Positions 6,846 to 14,916 of a DNA stretch of 45,942 bases are shown here, one piece after another. Position 1 is the first letter of the stretch; the number at the start of each line of letters is the position of its first letter. Source of the DNA: Candidatus Cybelea tumulisoli (GTDB lineage Bacteria > Vulcanimicrobiota > Vulcanimicrobiia > Vulcanimicrobiales > Vulcanimicrobiaceae). Below the pieces are notes generated by a model. It was not told where the DNA came from. It saw nothing but the letters and a program-made list of their open reading frames with translations, and did not search any database. A program made the translations under genes and the position numbers. The DNA is taken from assembly GCA_003167155.1 (NCBI GenBank), contig PMTY01000146.1, forward strand, positions 21,540-67,481, in the 5' to 3' direction.

Positions 6846-9459
6846 GCTCGAAGCTTTCTGCAGTCATCGGCTCGACGTCGTACCAGTTTCGTCCCGCTTT
6901 GAGCGTCACTTCCAGCGGCACCGAGAGCTCGATGGCGTTCTCCATGTGCAACCGAACGAGATCTGCCGTCTCGCTCAGTTGGGTCGCCCGCACCTCGAAG
7001 ATGAGTTCGTCGTGAATCTGCAGCAGCATCGTGGCGTCGAGTTCGGAATCTTGCAAAGCACGGTCGATTCGCACCATCGCCAACTTCATGAGATCCGCCG
7101 CACTGCCCTGTAGCGGTGCGTTGGTTGCTTCGCGCTCGGCAGCGGCCCGCAGCATGTAGTTACCCGACGTCAGGCCCGGCATGTAACGCCGCCGGCCGAG
7201 AATTGTCGAGACGTAGCCGTTGCGCCGCCCCTCTTCGATCGTGCGATCGATATACGCCCGTACGTCGGGAAAGCGCGCAAAGTACGCCATCGTAATCTCT
7301 TTGGCTTCGGCGCGACCGATCTCGAGGCGCTGGGCTAGTCCAAAATCCGACATCCCGTAGAAGAGCCCGAAGTTTACGCTCTTTGCCATCCTGCGTTGAT
7401 TTGGATCGACCGGCGTGCCGGGTGCGATGGCGAAGATTTGGCGTGCGGTAAAGTCGTGAATGTCTTGCGACTGCGCGAAGGCGCGGCGCATCGCTTCATC
7501 TCCCGAAAGATGCGCCATCAAGCGAAGCTCGATCTGGCTGTAGTCCGCGGCGAGCAGAACGTAGGCGTCGTTCTTTGCTACGAAGGCGCGGCGAATCCGG
7601 CGTCCAAGCTCGCCGCGCACCGGAATGTTTTGCAGATTCGGGTTGGTGGAAGAGAGGCGCCCCGTCGCCGTCGCGGTTTGGTTGAACTCCGTGCGCAAGC
7701 GCCCGTCCTTTGGATCGACGAGCTGCGGAATCACGTCGATGTAGGTGTTCTTGAGTTTGGTCACTTCGCGCCATTCCAAAACGAGGGCGCAGATGGGATA
7801 ATCCCGCGCCAGCCCTTGGAGCACCTCAACGCCGGTCGCCCAGCCCGTCTTCGTCTTTTTACCGCCGGGAATGTTGAGCTTTCCAAAGAGGACCTTGCCG
7901 AGCTGCTGCGGCGACCCGATGTTGAACTCTTCGCCGGCGAAGTCGAATATGTGCTTGCGTAGCTGCTCGGCGGCGGTGTCGACTCGGTCACCGATGATCC
8001 GCAGTTCGTCGGGATCGATGGCAACGCCGGCGTGCTCCATCCGCGCCAGCACCGGCGCCAGCGGCAACTCCAGTTCCTCGTAAAGCTGCAGCTGATCTCG
8101 CTGCTCGAGCTCCGTTCGCGTTTTGGCGATGAGCCGCAACGCCGCATCGGCGGCCGCCGCGGGGTCGCTGGGCACTCCCAAGCCCAAGAACCGCGAGGCG
8201 GCATCTTCGACGTCGGCAAAGCCGCGCGCGGGATCGAGCAGGTGCGCCGCGATCATTGCATCGTCGGTGAACCGCACGCCGCCGATTCCGGCGGAATGAA
8301 GAACGTGAAGCACCTTCTTAACGTCGTAGGCGCCCGCGCGCGAAGAACCGTGTACGATGCTCTGAGCCGCCTCTCGCACGTTTTCGTGCGAGAGCGCGCC
8401 GGCGGAAAAGGCAATGCCTTCGCCTGCGCGAGAGGTCGCTCCGATCGCGCCGTCGCGCAGCGCAAAGACGATTTGCTCGGCGCCACGCAAAGAGCGCAAC
8501 TCGCCGGCCAGCTGTGCGAACTCCGGGGGGTCGGCGGATGGAACGTAGCTTCGATAGTTGCCGGTCAGCTTCGCGCTGGTCTCCAGCAGCGGCAGATCGT
8601 CGGGCGGCTGGAGCCTTGCCAGCAGCGTCTTGAACTCGAGTTCGCTATAGAGGCGATAGAGCTCGTGGCCTGCCGGCGCGGTATAACGGCTCGCTTCCCA
8701 ATCGACGCTCAACGGCAAGTCGCGGCGGACGACGGAGACGGCTCGACAGAGGCAGGCCTGCTGCCCGTACTCTTCGATCAAACGTTCCAGCTTCGGATTG
8801 CCGGCCAAGGCCGGATTGGCGACCAGCGCATCGAGCGAGCCGGCTGCCTGGAGTAGTTTGCTCGCCGTCTTTTCGCCGACGCCGGGAATTCCGGGAAGGT
8901 TGTCCGATGGATCCCCTTTGAGGCCGCGGTAATCGGGCAGCTGCGCGGGTTCGAGCCCAAAGCGTTGCCGAACCGCAAGCGGATCGTAGCGCCCAAGCTC
9001 GGTTATGCCGCGCTTGGTCACCAGGACGGTGACGCGATCGTCAACGATCTGCAATAAATCGAGATCGCCGGTGACCACGATGGTTTCCTCGCCGGCCTCT
9101 TCTGCTTGGCGCGCGAGCGTCGCGATGACGTCGTCCGCCTCTTGACCCTCGATTTCAACGACGGGAACGCGATAGGTCGCCAGGACTTGGCGCACGAGTG
9201 CGAACTGTCCGCGCAGTTCGTCGGGCATCGCGCGGCGCTGCGCTTTATACTGAGCAAATAACGCGACGCGCTCCGCCGGCATACCTTTATCGAAGGCCGC
9301 AAGCACGTGCGTCGGCTTTTCGTCGGCGATCAGTTTGTTGAGCATCATCGTAAATCCGTAGACGGCATTGATCGGCGTCCCGGCGCTCGTCGTCAATCCT
9401 GGGAGGGCAAAAAATGCCCGGTAGACCAGGCCGTACGTGTCGAGCAGCATCAGCGCCAC
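6838..9459 (-). CDS. polA: DNA polymerase I, proofreading site apparently lost
   Basis: Repair and Okazaki-fragment polymerase of 873 residues. The 5'-nuclease domain (about 1-290) has the acidic motifs (L-L-D-T-Y-G, E-A-D-D-V-I, T-G-D-L-D-L-L, and the helix-hairpin-helix G-I-P-G-V-G-E-K-T-A). The polymerase domain (about 490-873) has motif A (D-Y-S-Q-I-E-L-R), motif B (R-R-M-A-K-S-V-N-F-G-L-F-Y-G) and motif C (Q-I-H-D-E-L). In the middle domain the D-x-E of Exo I is replaced (V-F-A-L-R-D-G), so 3'-5' exonuclease is probably inactive, as in Taq polymerase. I start at GTG 9459: GAGGTCC sits 8 bases upstream, overlapping the end of the preceding gene, and the frame before it overlaps that gene. 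ATG 9450 is the alternative. Confidence 0.95.
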   Translation of the reverse strand: MALMLLDTYGLVYRAFFALPGLTTSAGTPINAVYGFTMMLNKLIADEKPTHVLAAFDKGMPAERVALFAQYKAQRRAMPDELRGQFALVRQVLATYRVPVVEIEGQEADDVIATLARQAEEAGEETIVVTGDLDLLQIVDDRVTVLVTKRGITELGRYDPLAVRQRFGLEPAQLPDYRGLKGDPSDNLPGIPGVGEKTASKLLQAAGSLDALVANPALAGNPKLERLIEEYGQQACLCRAVSVVRRDLPLSVDWEASRYTAPAGHELYRLYSELEFKTLLARLQPPDDLPLLETSAKLTGNYRSYVPSADPPEFAQLAGELRSLRGAEQIVFALRDGAIGATSRAGEGIAFSAGALSHENVREAAQSIVHGSSRAGAYDVKKVLHVLHSAGIGGVRFTDDAMIAAHLLDPARGFADVEDAASRFLGLGVPSDPAAAADAALRLIAKTRTELEQRDQLQLYEELELPLAPVLARMEHAGVAIDPDELRIIGDRVDTAAEQLRKHIFDFAGEEFNIGSPQQLGKVLFGKLNIPGGKKTKTGWATGVEVLQGLARDYPICALVLEWREVTKLKNTYIDVIPQLVDPKDGRLRTEFNQTATATGRLSSTNPNLQNIPVRGELGRRIRRAFVAKNDAYVLLAADYSQIELRLMAHLSGDEAMRRAFAQSQDIHDFTARQIFAIAPGTPVDPNQRRMAKSVNFGLFYGMSDFGLAQRLEIGRAEAKEITMAYFARFPDVRAYIDRTIEEGRRNGYVSTILGRRRYMPGLTSGNYMLRAAAEREATNAPLQGSAADLMKLAMVRIDRALQDSELDATMLLQIHDELIFEVRATQLSETADLVRLHMENAIELSVPLEVTLKAGRNWYDVEPMTAESFERV

Positions 9460-9461
9460 GT

Positions 9462-11813
9462 TTAGCGGACCTCGACGATCGACGAACCGGCGCTCACGCT
9501 GCCGTCGTCGGAGATATCGAGCGCCGTGACCAAGTAACGCCCGCCGCGCGCCGGCAACTCGACCGCGATACCGTCCACGCCGCCGCGCGCGACCTTCCAA
9601 GAGACGGTCTCGGTCTGCGCCTGCGGCAACGATTCGTCCGGCGGCGGTTGCGAGCGCCGAACGAAGCCGAGAATCTGCGCATGATTGCCGGTCGAATCGA
9701 CCGAGGGATGCCAGGTGACGGCCTCCGGGGCGCTGCTTTGAGTCGTCGTCAGACCGATTGCTAAGAGTGCCGGAGCCGAGGAGAAGAGCGCACTCCCCGA
9801 CGGAGTCCCGCGGCTGATTCGCACGATAAACGTGCCGCGGCCTTCGCCCCCTTGCTCAAACGCGACCCGCGCGGCTTCTCCGGGCGCAAAATGTTCGCTT
9901 CGCACCGATAGACTCGAGAGGTGCGGGCGTCCCGGTGCGGTGAGTGCCAACGGAAGGGTACTCCACTCGATGGCACCGTCGCGAACGAACGCGGCACCGA
10001 CGGATAGCTCCCCCGCCGCGTTGGCGGCACGCACCTTCGCGGCCGCATCTCCGCCGCTGGTTCCGACGACGCTGAACTGCAACCCCAAACCGCTTTCGAA
10101 GGTGATCAGCGCATCGCCCTGTGACCCGGGCGCAGCCGCGCTGACCGCGACCTCCTCTCCCGCGCGATACGAACCGGCGCCCACGGAGATTCTCACGTTC
10201 GGACTGCGCCCGTCCGAGGCTGGCGTTGAGGCCTGAGGATCGATCTGCACTCCGGCTGCATCCGTGGCACGACCGCCGCGGTCCGTCGATGCGAAGATCA
10301 AGTTCGTTCCCAGCTCCGGCGACGTGAAGCTTCCTCGCGCGTGACCGTCGCCATCGAGCGTAAGTTGTTGTTGTTGCGTCGATCTTCCGTGCACCAGCTC
10401 GACGCTCACGCTCGCGTTAGCCAGCGGTTTTCCATCGAGCATCTCTCCATAGACGTCGAAGTTCAGCGGCGTGCCCAAACTCTGTTCGGCTCGGTCGACG
10501 TTCAAACGAATCACGGCCTGCGCCGTCGGCACCACGACGCGGGTATCGGCGGTGGCGCCGTCCGATTCGAGATGCACGCCGTAGGTCGAGCCGAGATCGT
10601 CAAGCGGTCGCGGAACGTCCACCGTCGCGTTGCCGCTGCCGTCGACACGGACCGTTTCGGCCAGCCACTCCGTCGTCGCCCACGGCGTCGCGTCGGGCGA
10701 ATACCCGAGGTAGACGTGCGGGGACCGGACGACGGTTACACGTACCGAAACGCCGCCGCGTGAGGCGTGCACGAGCAACGGAACGTCCTCCCGAAAGTCG
10801 CACGTACTGCCGCAGACCGCGTTTGCGTCGAGCGAAAGGTCGCCGGCATTCGAATCGACGTGCACCGTGGCGCCACCGGCGCTGCCGCCTACTTGCGCCA
10901 GCACCGTGTAGTCGCCGGCCGAAGCAGCGGCCGGAATCGTGAGGGCCGTGGAGAATGCCCCCGCCTCGTCAATCGGAACGTGACGCGCGGCGATCGTTCT
11001 TGCGCCCTCACGCAGCGAGACGAGGGCGATTCCGCTGCCGGCCCGCAGAACGCCGCTGGAGCGCGTGCGCGCGAAACCGGCGACGCGAACGACACCACCG
11101 GCGTGTACGACCGCCGAATCGGTTCGTACGCCGACGAGCGTGGCGGGAAACGGTGCTTGCGGCAAAAGGCTTAAGAATGCGTAGCTGTCGCCCCACTGCG
11201 CCAGCGCAAAGACGGGACGGGACGGCCGATTCCAGCGCACCAGCCCTTCGCCATCGGTCATGGCGGTAACGAACGTGTTATTGACGACCAACTGCACGCG
11301 CATTCGGGCCAGAGGCATACCCGTTCCGAGATCCATGCCATAAAAAAGAAAGCCGCTCGGCGTCTCCTTGGAGATGAGACCGACTCGCGAGCGATTGATC
11401 CATACTTGCTCCCCGACGTCGCCTCGGCGCGCTTCGACGACGAAGAAGCCTTCGCGCGTTCCAAGCGGCACGCCCACCTGATTTGATGCAAACTGATAGC
11501 CGCCCGGCGGCGTAAAGCTGAACGAGAGTATCGGACGGCGCCGAGTCATATCGACTGCACGCGGGCTGAAATTCGAGCCCGCAGTCAGCACGTCCGCGGG
11601 GTCGACCGCGTAGACCGCAAAGGCAACGGTAGCACTTGAATAGGTATCCAACCGAACCGTGGCCGTCTTCCACGGGTCGCTCGAATCGCCGGCAAAGAGT
11701 TGGAAATCCGAATCGAGGCGATGCAAATCGACGATCGGCCGCTCGGCTTGCGCGGCGGAGAGGTTGAGCGCGAAGGCGAGCAGAGCAACGGCTACCAGAC
11801 GAGCGGCCATCAT
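9462..11813 (-). CDS. Secreted MG2-domain protein, short alpha-2-macroglobulin-like
   Basis: A 783-residue exported protein with a signal peptide (MMAARLVAVALLAFALNLSAAQA). The body is a chain of beta-sandwich domains. G-F-F-V-V-E-A-R-R-G, V-W-I-N-R-S-R-V-G-L-I-S-K and the Y-x-x-G-M-D-L-G-T-G-M-P-L segment resemble the MG1-MG3 region of bacterial alpha-2-macroglobulins; V-R-V-A-G-F-A-R and A-V-I-R-L-N-V-D-R mark later MG domains. I find no thioester motif (C-G-E-Q) and no C-terminal complement-type domain, so it is not a complete protease trap. It may be an envelope structural or adhesion protein. The start is the first of two adjacent ATGs (11813), at the signal peptide; upstream codons overlap the divergent zinc-ribbon gene. 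It ends 2 bases before polA. Confidence 0.7.
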   Translation of the reverse strand: MMAARLVAVALLAFALNLSAAQAERPIVDLHRLDSDFQLFAGDSSDPWKTATVRLDTYSSATVAFAVYAVDPADVLTAGSNFSPRAVDMTRRRPILSFSFTPPGGYQFASNQVGVPLGTREGFFVVEARRGDVGEQVWINRSRVGLISKETPSGFLFYGMDLGTGMPLARMRVQLVVNNTFVTAMTDGEGLVRWNRPSRPVFALAQWGDSYAFLSLLPQAPFPATLVGVRTDSAVVHAGGVVRVAGFARTRSSGVLRAGSGIALVSLREGARTIAARHVPIDEAGAFSTALTIPAAASAGDYTVLAQVGGSAGGATVHVDSNAGDLSLDANAVCGSTCDFREDVPLLVHASRGGVSVRVTVVRSPHVYLGYSPDATPWATTEWLAETVRVDGSGNATVDVPRPLDDLGSTYGVHLESDGATADTRVVVPTAQAVIRLNVDRAEQSLGTPLNFDVYGEMLDGKPLANASVSVELVHGRSTQQQQLTLDGDGHARGSFTSPELGTNLIFASTDRGGRATDAAGVQIDPQASTPASDGRSPNVRISVGAGSYRAGEEVAVSAAAPGSQGDALITFESGLGLQFSVVGTSGGDAAAKVRAANAAGELSVGAAFVRDGAIEWSTLPLALTAPGRPHLSSLSVRSEHFAPGEAARVAFEQGGEGRGTFIVRISRGTPSGSALFSSAPALLAIGLTTTQSSAPEAVTWHPSVDSTGNHAQILGFVRRSQPPPDESLPQAQTETVSWKVARGGVDGIAVELPARGGRYLVTALDISDDGSVSAGSSIVEVR

Positions 11814-11868
11814 TCGTCTGCGCTGCTTCGGCAGGTTGAAGCGCGAAGCCCGCGTAAAGGCGAGCATC

Positions 11869-12036
11869 GTGGACGAACAGGCAGCGGGGGAGCGACCCAC
11901 CTCGACGCGGTGCCGTTTCTGCGGCTTTGAAGAAGGCGCGGACGAAGCGAGAACCGTGCGCGAAAAACCGCACCTTCAAGTGGTAGTCGCCTGCGGCTCG
12001 TGCGGACATCCCTTCGCGGTACTCTCACGCAACTAG
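11869..12036 (+). CDS. Zinc-ribbon microprotein (55 aa)
   Basis: A 55-residue protein read from GTG 11869, preceded by AAAGGCGAG at normal distance. It contains two C-x2-C knuckles (C-R-F-C-G near residue 15 and C-G-S-C-G near residue 43), separated by 24 residues with charged and then hydrophobic stretches (LQVVVACG). This layout fits a small rubredoxin-like zinc ribbon, probably structural or nucleic-acid/protein binding. I cannot name the family. The stop overlaps the GTG start of the next gene by one base (TAGTG), so the two may be coupled. It is divergent from the MG2 gene, whose start is 55 bases away. The frame is open well upstream, but that part is antisense to the MG2 gene. Confidence 0.6.
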   Translation: MDEQAAGERPTSTRCRFCGFEEGADEARTVREKPHLQVVVACGSCGHPFAVLSRN

Positions 12037-12584
12037 TGCGCTTGCCCTCAGTCCTTAAATCGGTGAGCTGGAGTGCGGCAGCGCTCGCAGTGATCCTAGG
12101 TGCCGCGACCTTCCCGGCCGCCGCAGCAACCTCGACTCCACCGCCGCGGCATTACGCGCTTCCTACGGTTCCTTTGCACACCGAAGCCATCGTTGAAGTC
12201 AACAAAAAGGGTCAGGTCGTAAGAATCAAATCGACCAAGCCTTGCAAGGTCGCGTCGTTCAATATTCAAACTTTCGGCAACGCCTTACAGATGTGGATTC
12301 GGCGCCCCAACGGGACCGCCGAGGTCGGGCTCTATCGCGTTTCTTACGATTACGACCCCACGACGCACGGCGTCATGCGGAAGATTGCATTGGTTTCGGC
12401 CGGCGGCAACTGGGGTGACGAAGAAGGCGCGGCTAACGTCATGATCGAGAACGCCAAAAAACAGGCGGACGCAGAGAGACAACGAGACGCGGAGCAGAAC
12501 ACGAAGCTGCCCTCGCTCAACCAGATACGCGGCAGTTCGCCGAGCCCCAAACCGGGCCCGCAGATCACCTTTCCACCCGCTTGA
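12036..12584 (+). CDS. Exported protein of unknown function (182 aa)
   Basis: I do not recognise this protein. An N-terminal signal peptide (SAAALAVILGAATFPAAAA) is followed by a proline-rich spacer and a domain of about 100 residues with K-K-G-Q-V-V-R-I-K-S, then L-Q-M-W-I-R-R-P and Y-R-V-S-Y-D-Y-D-P strands. The tail is charged, low in complexity and rich in E, K, Q, ending in a proline-rich S-P-S-P-K-P-G-P segment. It is probably periplasmic. GTG 12036 shares a base with the stop of the zinc-ribbon gene; an upstream ATG (12000) or an internal GTG (12066) are alternatives. Its end overlaps the TTG start of the FAH-family gene by four bases. Confidence 0.65.
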   Translation: MRLPSVLKSVSWSAAALAVILGAATFPAAAATSTPPPRHYALPTVPLHTEAIVEVNKKGQVVRIKSTKPCKVASFNIQTFGNALQMWIRRPNGTAEVGLYRVSYDYDPTTHGVMRKIALVSAGGNWGDEEGAANVMIENAKKQADAERQRDAEQNTKLPSLNQIRGSSPSPKPGPQITFPPA

Positions 12585-13429
12585 AGTTTGTGACGTACCG
12601 GTCGGATGACGGCCGGCTTCGTCCGGGCGTTCTCGAAGGCGACATGATTCGCGCCATCGCAACGGCGACACTGCGCGAGTACCTCGAGCTTGCGCCGCAC
12701 GAACGCGTCGCCTGGCATACCGCCGACGAGCTCGTTGCGCTGCAGAGCGTCACACTCGATGCGCCCGTTCGTCCGTCGCGCAACGTTTTTTGCGTGGGAC
12801 GCAACTATCTCGAGCACGCAAAAGAAGGCGCGCGAGCCGCCGGGCGCGAGTTGAAACTCCCCAACGTTCCGACTTTCTTCACCAAAGCTCCCACGGCAAT
12901 TGCGGCGCCTGCAGCCGACTTGCGTCTCGAGGCACGAGTTTCGCGGGAGTATGATTTTGAAGCCGAGCTCGCCGTAGTCATTGGAGCCGAGTGCAAGGAC
13001 GTTCCGGAGGACCAGGCGCTCCACGTCGTCTTCGGCTATACCGCGCTCAACGACATAACCGCCCGCGACTTGCAGCGCGAGCACGGTCAATGGTTCAAAG
13101 GCAAGAGCCTGGATTCGACCTGTCCGATCGGACCCTGGATCGTCACCCCCGATGAAGTTGGTGACGCCCAAGCGCTCGCGATATCCTTTCATCGCAACGG
13201 CGTAGAAAAGCAGAACAGCAATACCGGTAAGATGATTTTCCCGGTCGCGCGCGTGATCGCCGAGCTCTCGAAGGGCCTGACCCTGCTTCCCGGCGACATC
13301 ATCGCCACGGGGACCCCCGAGGGAGTCGGCTTCGCGCGTAATCCACCCGAGTTTCTCGCCGACGGCGACCTCCTCGACGTCTGGATCGAGAAGATCGGAC
13401 ATCTCAAAAACACGGTGACCATCGCATAA
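12581..13429 (+). CDS. Fumarylacetoacetate hydrolase family protein
   Basis: A 282-residue cytoplasmic enzyme of the FAH superfamily (hydrolases and decarboxylases acting on 2-oxo acids, divalent-metal dependent). Landmarks: C-V-G-R-N-Y-L-E-H-A-K-E near residue 70; F-T-K-A-P-T; the metal-ligand region D-F-E-A-E-L-A-V-V-I; F-G-Y-T-A-L-N-D-I-T-A-R-D; K-G-K-S-L-D-S-T-C-P-I-G-P; and the C-terminal G-D-I-I-A-T-G-T-P-E-G-V-G. The substrate cannot be told from sequence: acylpyruvate hydrolase, HpcE-type and YisK-type proteins all share this fold. The start is TTG 12581, overlapping the upstream stop (TTGA). Confidence 0.9.
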   Translation: MKFVTYRSDDGRLRPGVLEGDMIRAIATATLREYLELAPHERVAWHTADELVALQSVTLDAPVRPSRNVFCVGRNYLEHAKEGARAAGRELKLPNVPTFFTKAPTAIAAPAADLRLEARVSREYDFEAELAVVIGAECKDVPEDQALHVVFGYTALNDITARDLQREHGQWFKGKSLDSTCPIGPWIVTPDEVGDAQALAISFHRNGVEKQNSNTGKMIFPVARVIAELSKGLTLLPGDIIATGTPEGVGFARNPPEFLADGDLLDVWIEKIGHLKNTVTIA

Positions 13430-13435
13430 TCGCGC

Positions 13436-13451
13436 CGCCCTGCGAAGGGCG
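13436..13451 (+). other. GNRA-loop hairpin before pntAA
   Basis: CGCCCT and AGGGCG form a perfect 6-bp GC-rich stem closed by a GCGA tetraloop, between the FAH-family stop and the pntAA start. It could be a weak terminator, processing site or leader element. No T-run follows. Confidence 0.35.
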
Positions 13452-13486
13452 CCGTCGCGTTGGGGACGTATGAGAGGACCCGACCA

Positions 13487-14608
13487 ATGATTATTGCCGT
13501 TCCTCGCGAGGCCGCGGTAAAGGAGCGCAGGGTGGCGCTCGTACCCGAAACGGTCTCGCGATTCGCTAAATCGGGTGTGGGCGTTAGCGTGCAGCGCGGA
13601 GCCGGCGACGCCGCCGCATTTCCCGACGAACTCTATGTCGCGGCCGGTGCAAGCCTGGCAGAGGATGAGCGGTCTTTGGCCGCAGCGGCGGACGTCCTGG
13701 TTACCGTCGGCCGTCCGAGCGACGGCGCGCTCGCGAGCCTGCGCGAAGGCAGCGTCGTCGTAGGTTTTCTCAATCCCCTCGGCGATCCGGCCTTTACGCA
13801 GCGCCTCGCGGCGGCAAAACTCACCGCCGTGGCGATGGAGATGATTCCGCGCATCACGCGCGCGCAATCGATGGACGCGCTCTCCTCCCAAAGCAACATC
13901 GCCGGCTATAAGGCCGTGCTGCTCGCCGCCACGACGCTGCCGAAGTTCTTTCCGATGCTCACGACGGCCGCCGGAACGATTCCACCGGCAAAAGTGCTGG
14001 TGCTGGGCGCCGGCGTCGCCGGGCTCCAAGCCATCGCCACCGCGCGGCGTCTTGGCGGGGTCGTAAGCGGCTACGACGTGCGCGCCGTCGTCAAGGAACA
14101 AGTCATGTCGCTGGGCGCACGCTTTCTCGAGTTCGATCTCGGGGTCGACGCGCAGACCGCCGGCGGTTACGCGAAGGAGCTCTCGGCGGAAGAACAGGAG
14201 CGCCAGCGCCAATGGATGGCCGAGCAGATCGGCGCTAACGACGTCGTTATAACGACGGCGCTGGTTCCGGGCCGAAAGGCGCCGGTTCTTATCACGGCGG
14301 CAGCGGTCGCCGCGATGAAACCGGGAAGCGTCATCGTCGATATCGCTGCCGAGGCCGGCGGCAACTGCGAGCTGACCGTCCCCGATCAAATCGTCACGAC
14401 GCCCAACGGCGTCACGATCGTCGGCACGACGAACTTGCCGAGCACGATGCCGGGCGACGCGAGCCGGCTCTACTCGCGCAACGTCGCGGCCCTCCTCTCG
14501 CCGTGGATCAAAGTCGGCGAACTGGAGATCGACATGAACGACGACGTTGCCAAAGGCGCGGTTATCGCACGCGACGGCAGCGTCTTGCTTGGAGGAGGCC
14601 AATCCTGA
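13487..14608 (+). CDS. pntAA: NAD(P) transhydrogenase subunit alpha part 1
   Basis: The soluble NAD(H)-binding subunit (domain I) of the proton-translocating transhydrogenase, 373 residues, resembling alanine dehydrogenase. The N-terminus M-I-I-A-V-P-R-E and E-R-R-V-A-L-V-P-E are typical. Q-S-M-D-A-L-S-S-Q-S-N-I-A-G-Y holds the conserved QSMDxLSSQ region; the Rossmann motif is V-L-V-L-G-A-G-V-A-G-L-Q-A. P-G-R-K-A-P and D-I-A-A-E-A-G-G-N-C-E are also diagnostic. Start at ATG 13487, with AGAGGA about 9 bases upstream; the frame is open nine codons earlier. It is the first gene of a three-gene split transhydrogenase operon, as in Rhodospirillum and many other bacteria. Confidence 0.95.
   Translation: MIIAVPREAAVKERRVALVPETVSRFAKSGVGVSVQRGAGDAAAFPDELYVAAGASLAEDERSLAAAADVLVTVGRPSDGALASLREGSVVVGFLNPLGDPAFTQRLAAAKLTAVAMEMIPRITRAQSMDALSSQSNIAGYKAVLLAATTLPKFFPMLTTAAGTIPPAKVLVLGAGVAGLQAIATARRLGGVVSGYDVRAVVKEQVMSLGARFLEFDLGVDAQTAGGYAKELSAEEQERQRQWMAEQIGANDVVITTALVPGRKAPVLITAAAVAAMKPGSVIVDIAAEAGGNCELTVPDQIVTTPNGVTIVGTTNLPSTMPGDASRLYSRNVAALLSPWIKVGELEIDMNDDVAKGAVIARDGSVLLGGGQS
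14591..14607 (+). promoter_or_regulatory. Shine-Dalgarno and CTG start of pntAB
   Basis: GGAGGAGG (14591-14598) stands 6 bases before CTG (14605-14607), which overlaps the pntAA stop TGA by two bases. There is no in-frame ATG, GTG or TTG near this site; the next in-frame ATG would remove over a third of the protein. The spacing is ideal for a CTG start. Confidence 0.65.
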
Positions 14609-14916
14609 ACGAACTTGCAAGTCTCGTCGCCCCTCTTACCGTTCTTCTGCTCGCGGTCTTCGTGGGATTCGAAGTGATCTCCAAGGTGCCGACGACGCTG
14701 CACACGCCGCTGATGTCGGCCACCAACGCGATCCACGGAATCGTACTCGCAGGAGCGATCGTCATCGTTGCTGGGCTGGCCGGCGTAACGCACGGCCCGC
14801 TGCTCACAACGCTGGCGGTTGCCGCAGTAACGCTGGGAGCGATCAACGTCTTCGGCGGCTTTGCTGTGACCGAGCGAATGTTGCAAATGTTCCGCCGCAA
14901 GGGTGACGATAAATGA
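14605..14916 (+). CDS. pntAB: NAD(P) transhydrogenase subunit alpha part 2, CTG start
   Basis: The short membrane subunit of the split transhydrogenase, 103 residues with about three membrane helices. Diagnostic segments are F-V-G-F-E-V-I-S-K-V-P, T-P-L-M-S-A-T-N-A-I-H-G-I-V (with the conserved N-A-I-H-G-I) and F-G-G-F-A-V-T-E-R-M-L-Q-M-F. From CTG 14605 the length fits the family (about 95-110). Start choice rests on the strong Shine-Dalgarno at 14591-14598 and the lack of other usable codons; ATC 14602 is a less likely alternative. The stop overlaps the pntB ATG (ATGA), so the three subunits are translationally coupled. Confidence 0.92.
   Translation: MNELASLVAPLTVLLLAVFVGFEVISKVPTTLHTPLMSATNAIHGIVLAGAIVIVAGLAGVTHGPLLTTLAVAAVTLGAINVFGGFAVTERMLQMFRRKGDDK

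Noticed and set aside
8032-8856. A 274-codon open frame on the plus strand
   Set aside because: Antisense to polA, without motifs or a ribosome-binding site.
12350-14620. A 756-codon open frame on the minus strand
   Set aside because: It is antisense to the well-supported FAH-family and pntAA genes, has the R/D/G-rich composition of a shadow frame, and shows no domain.
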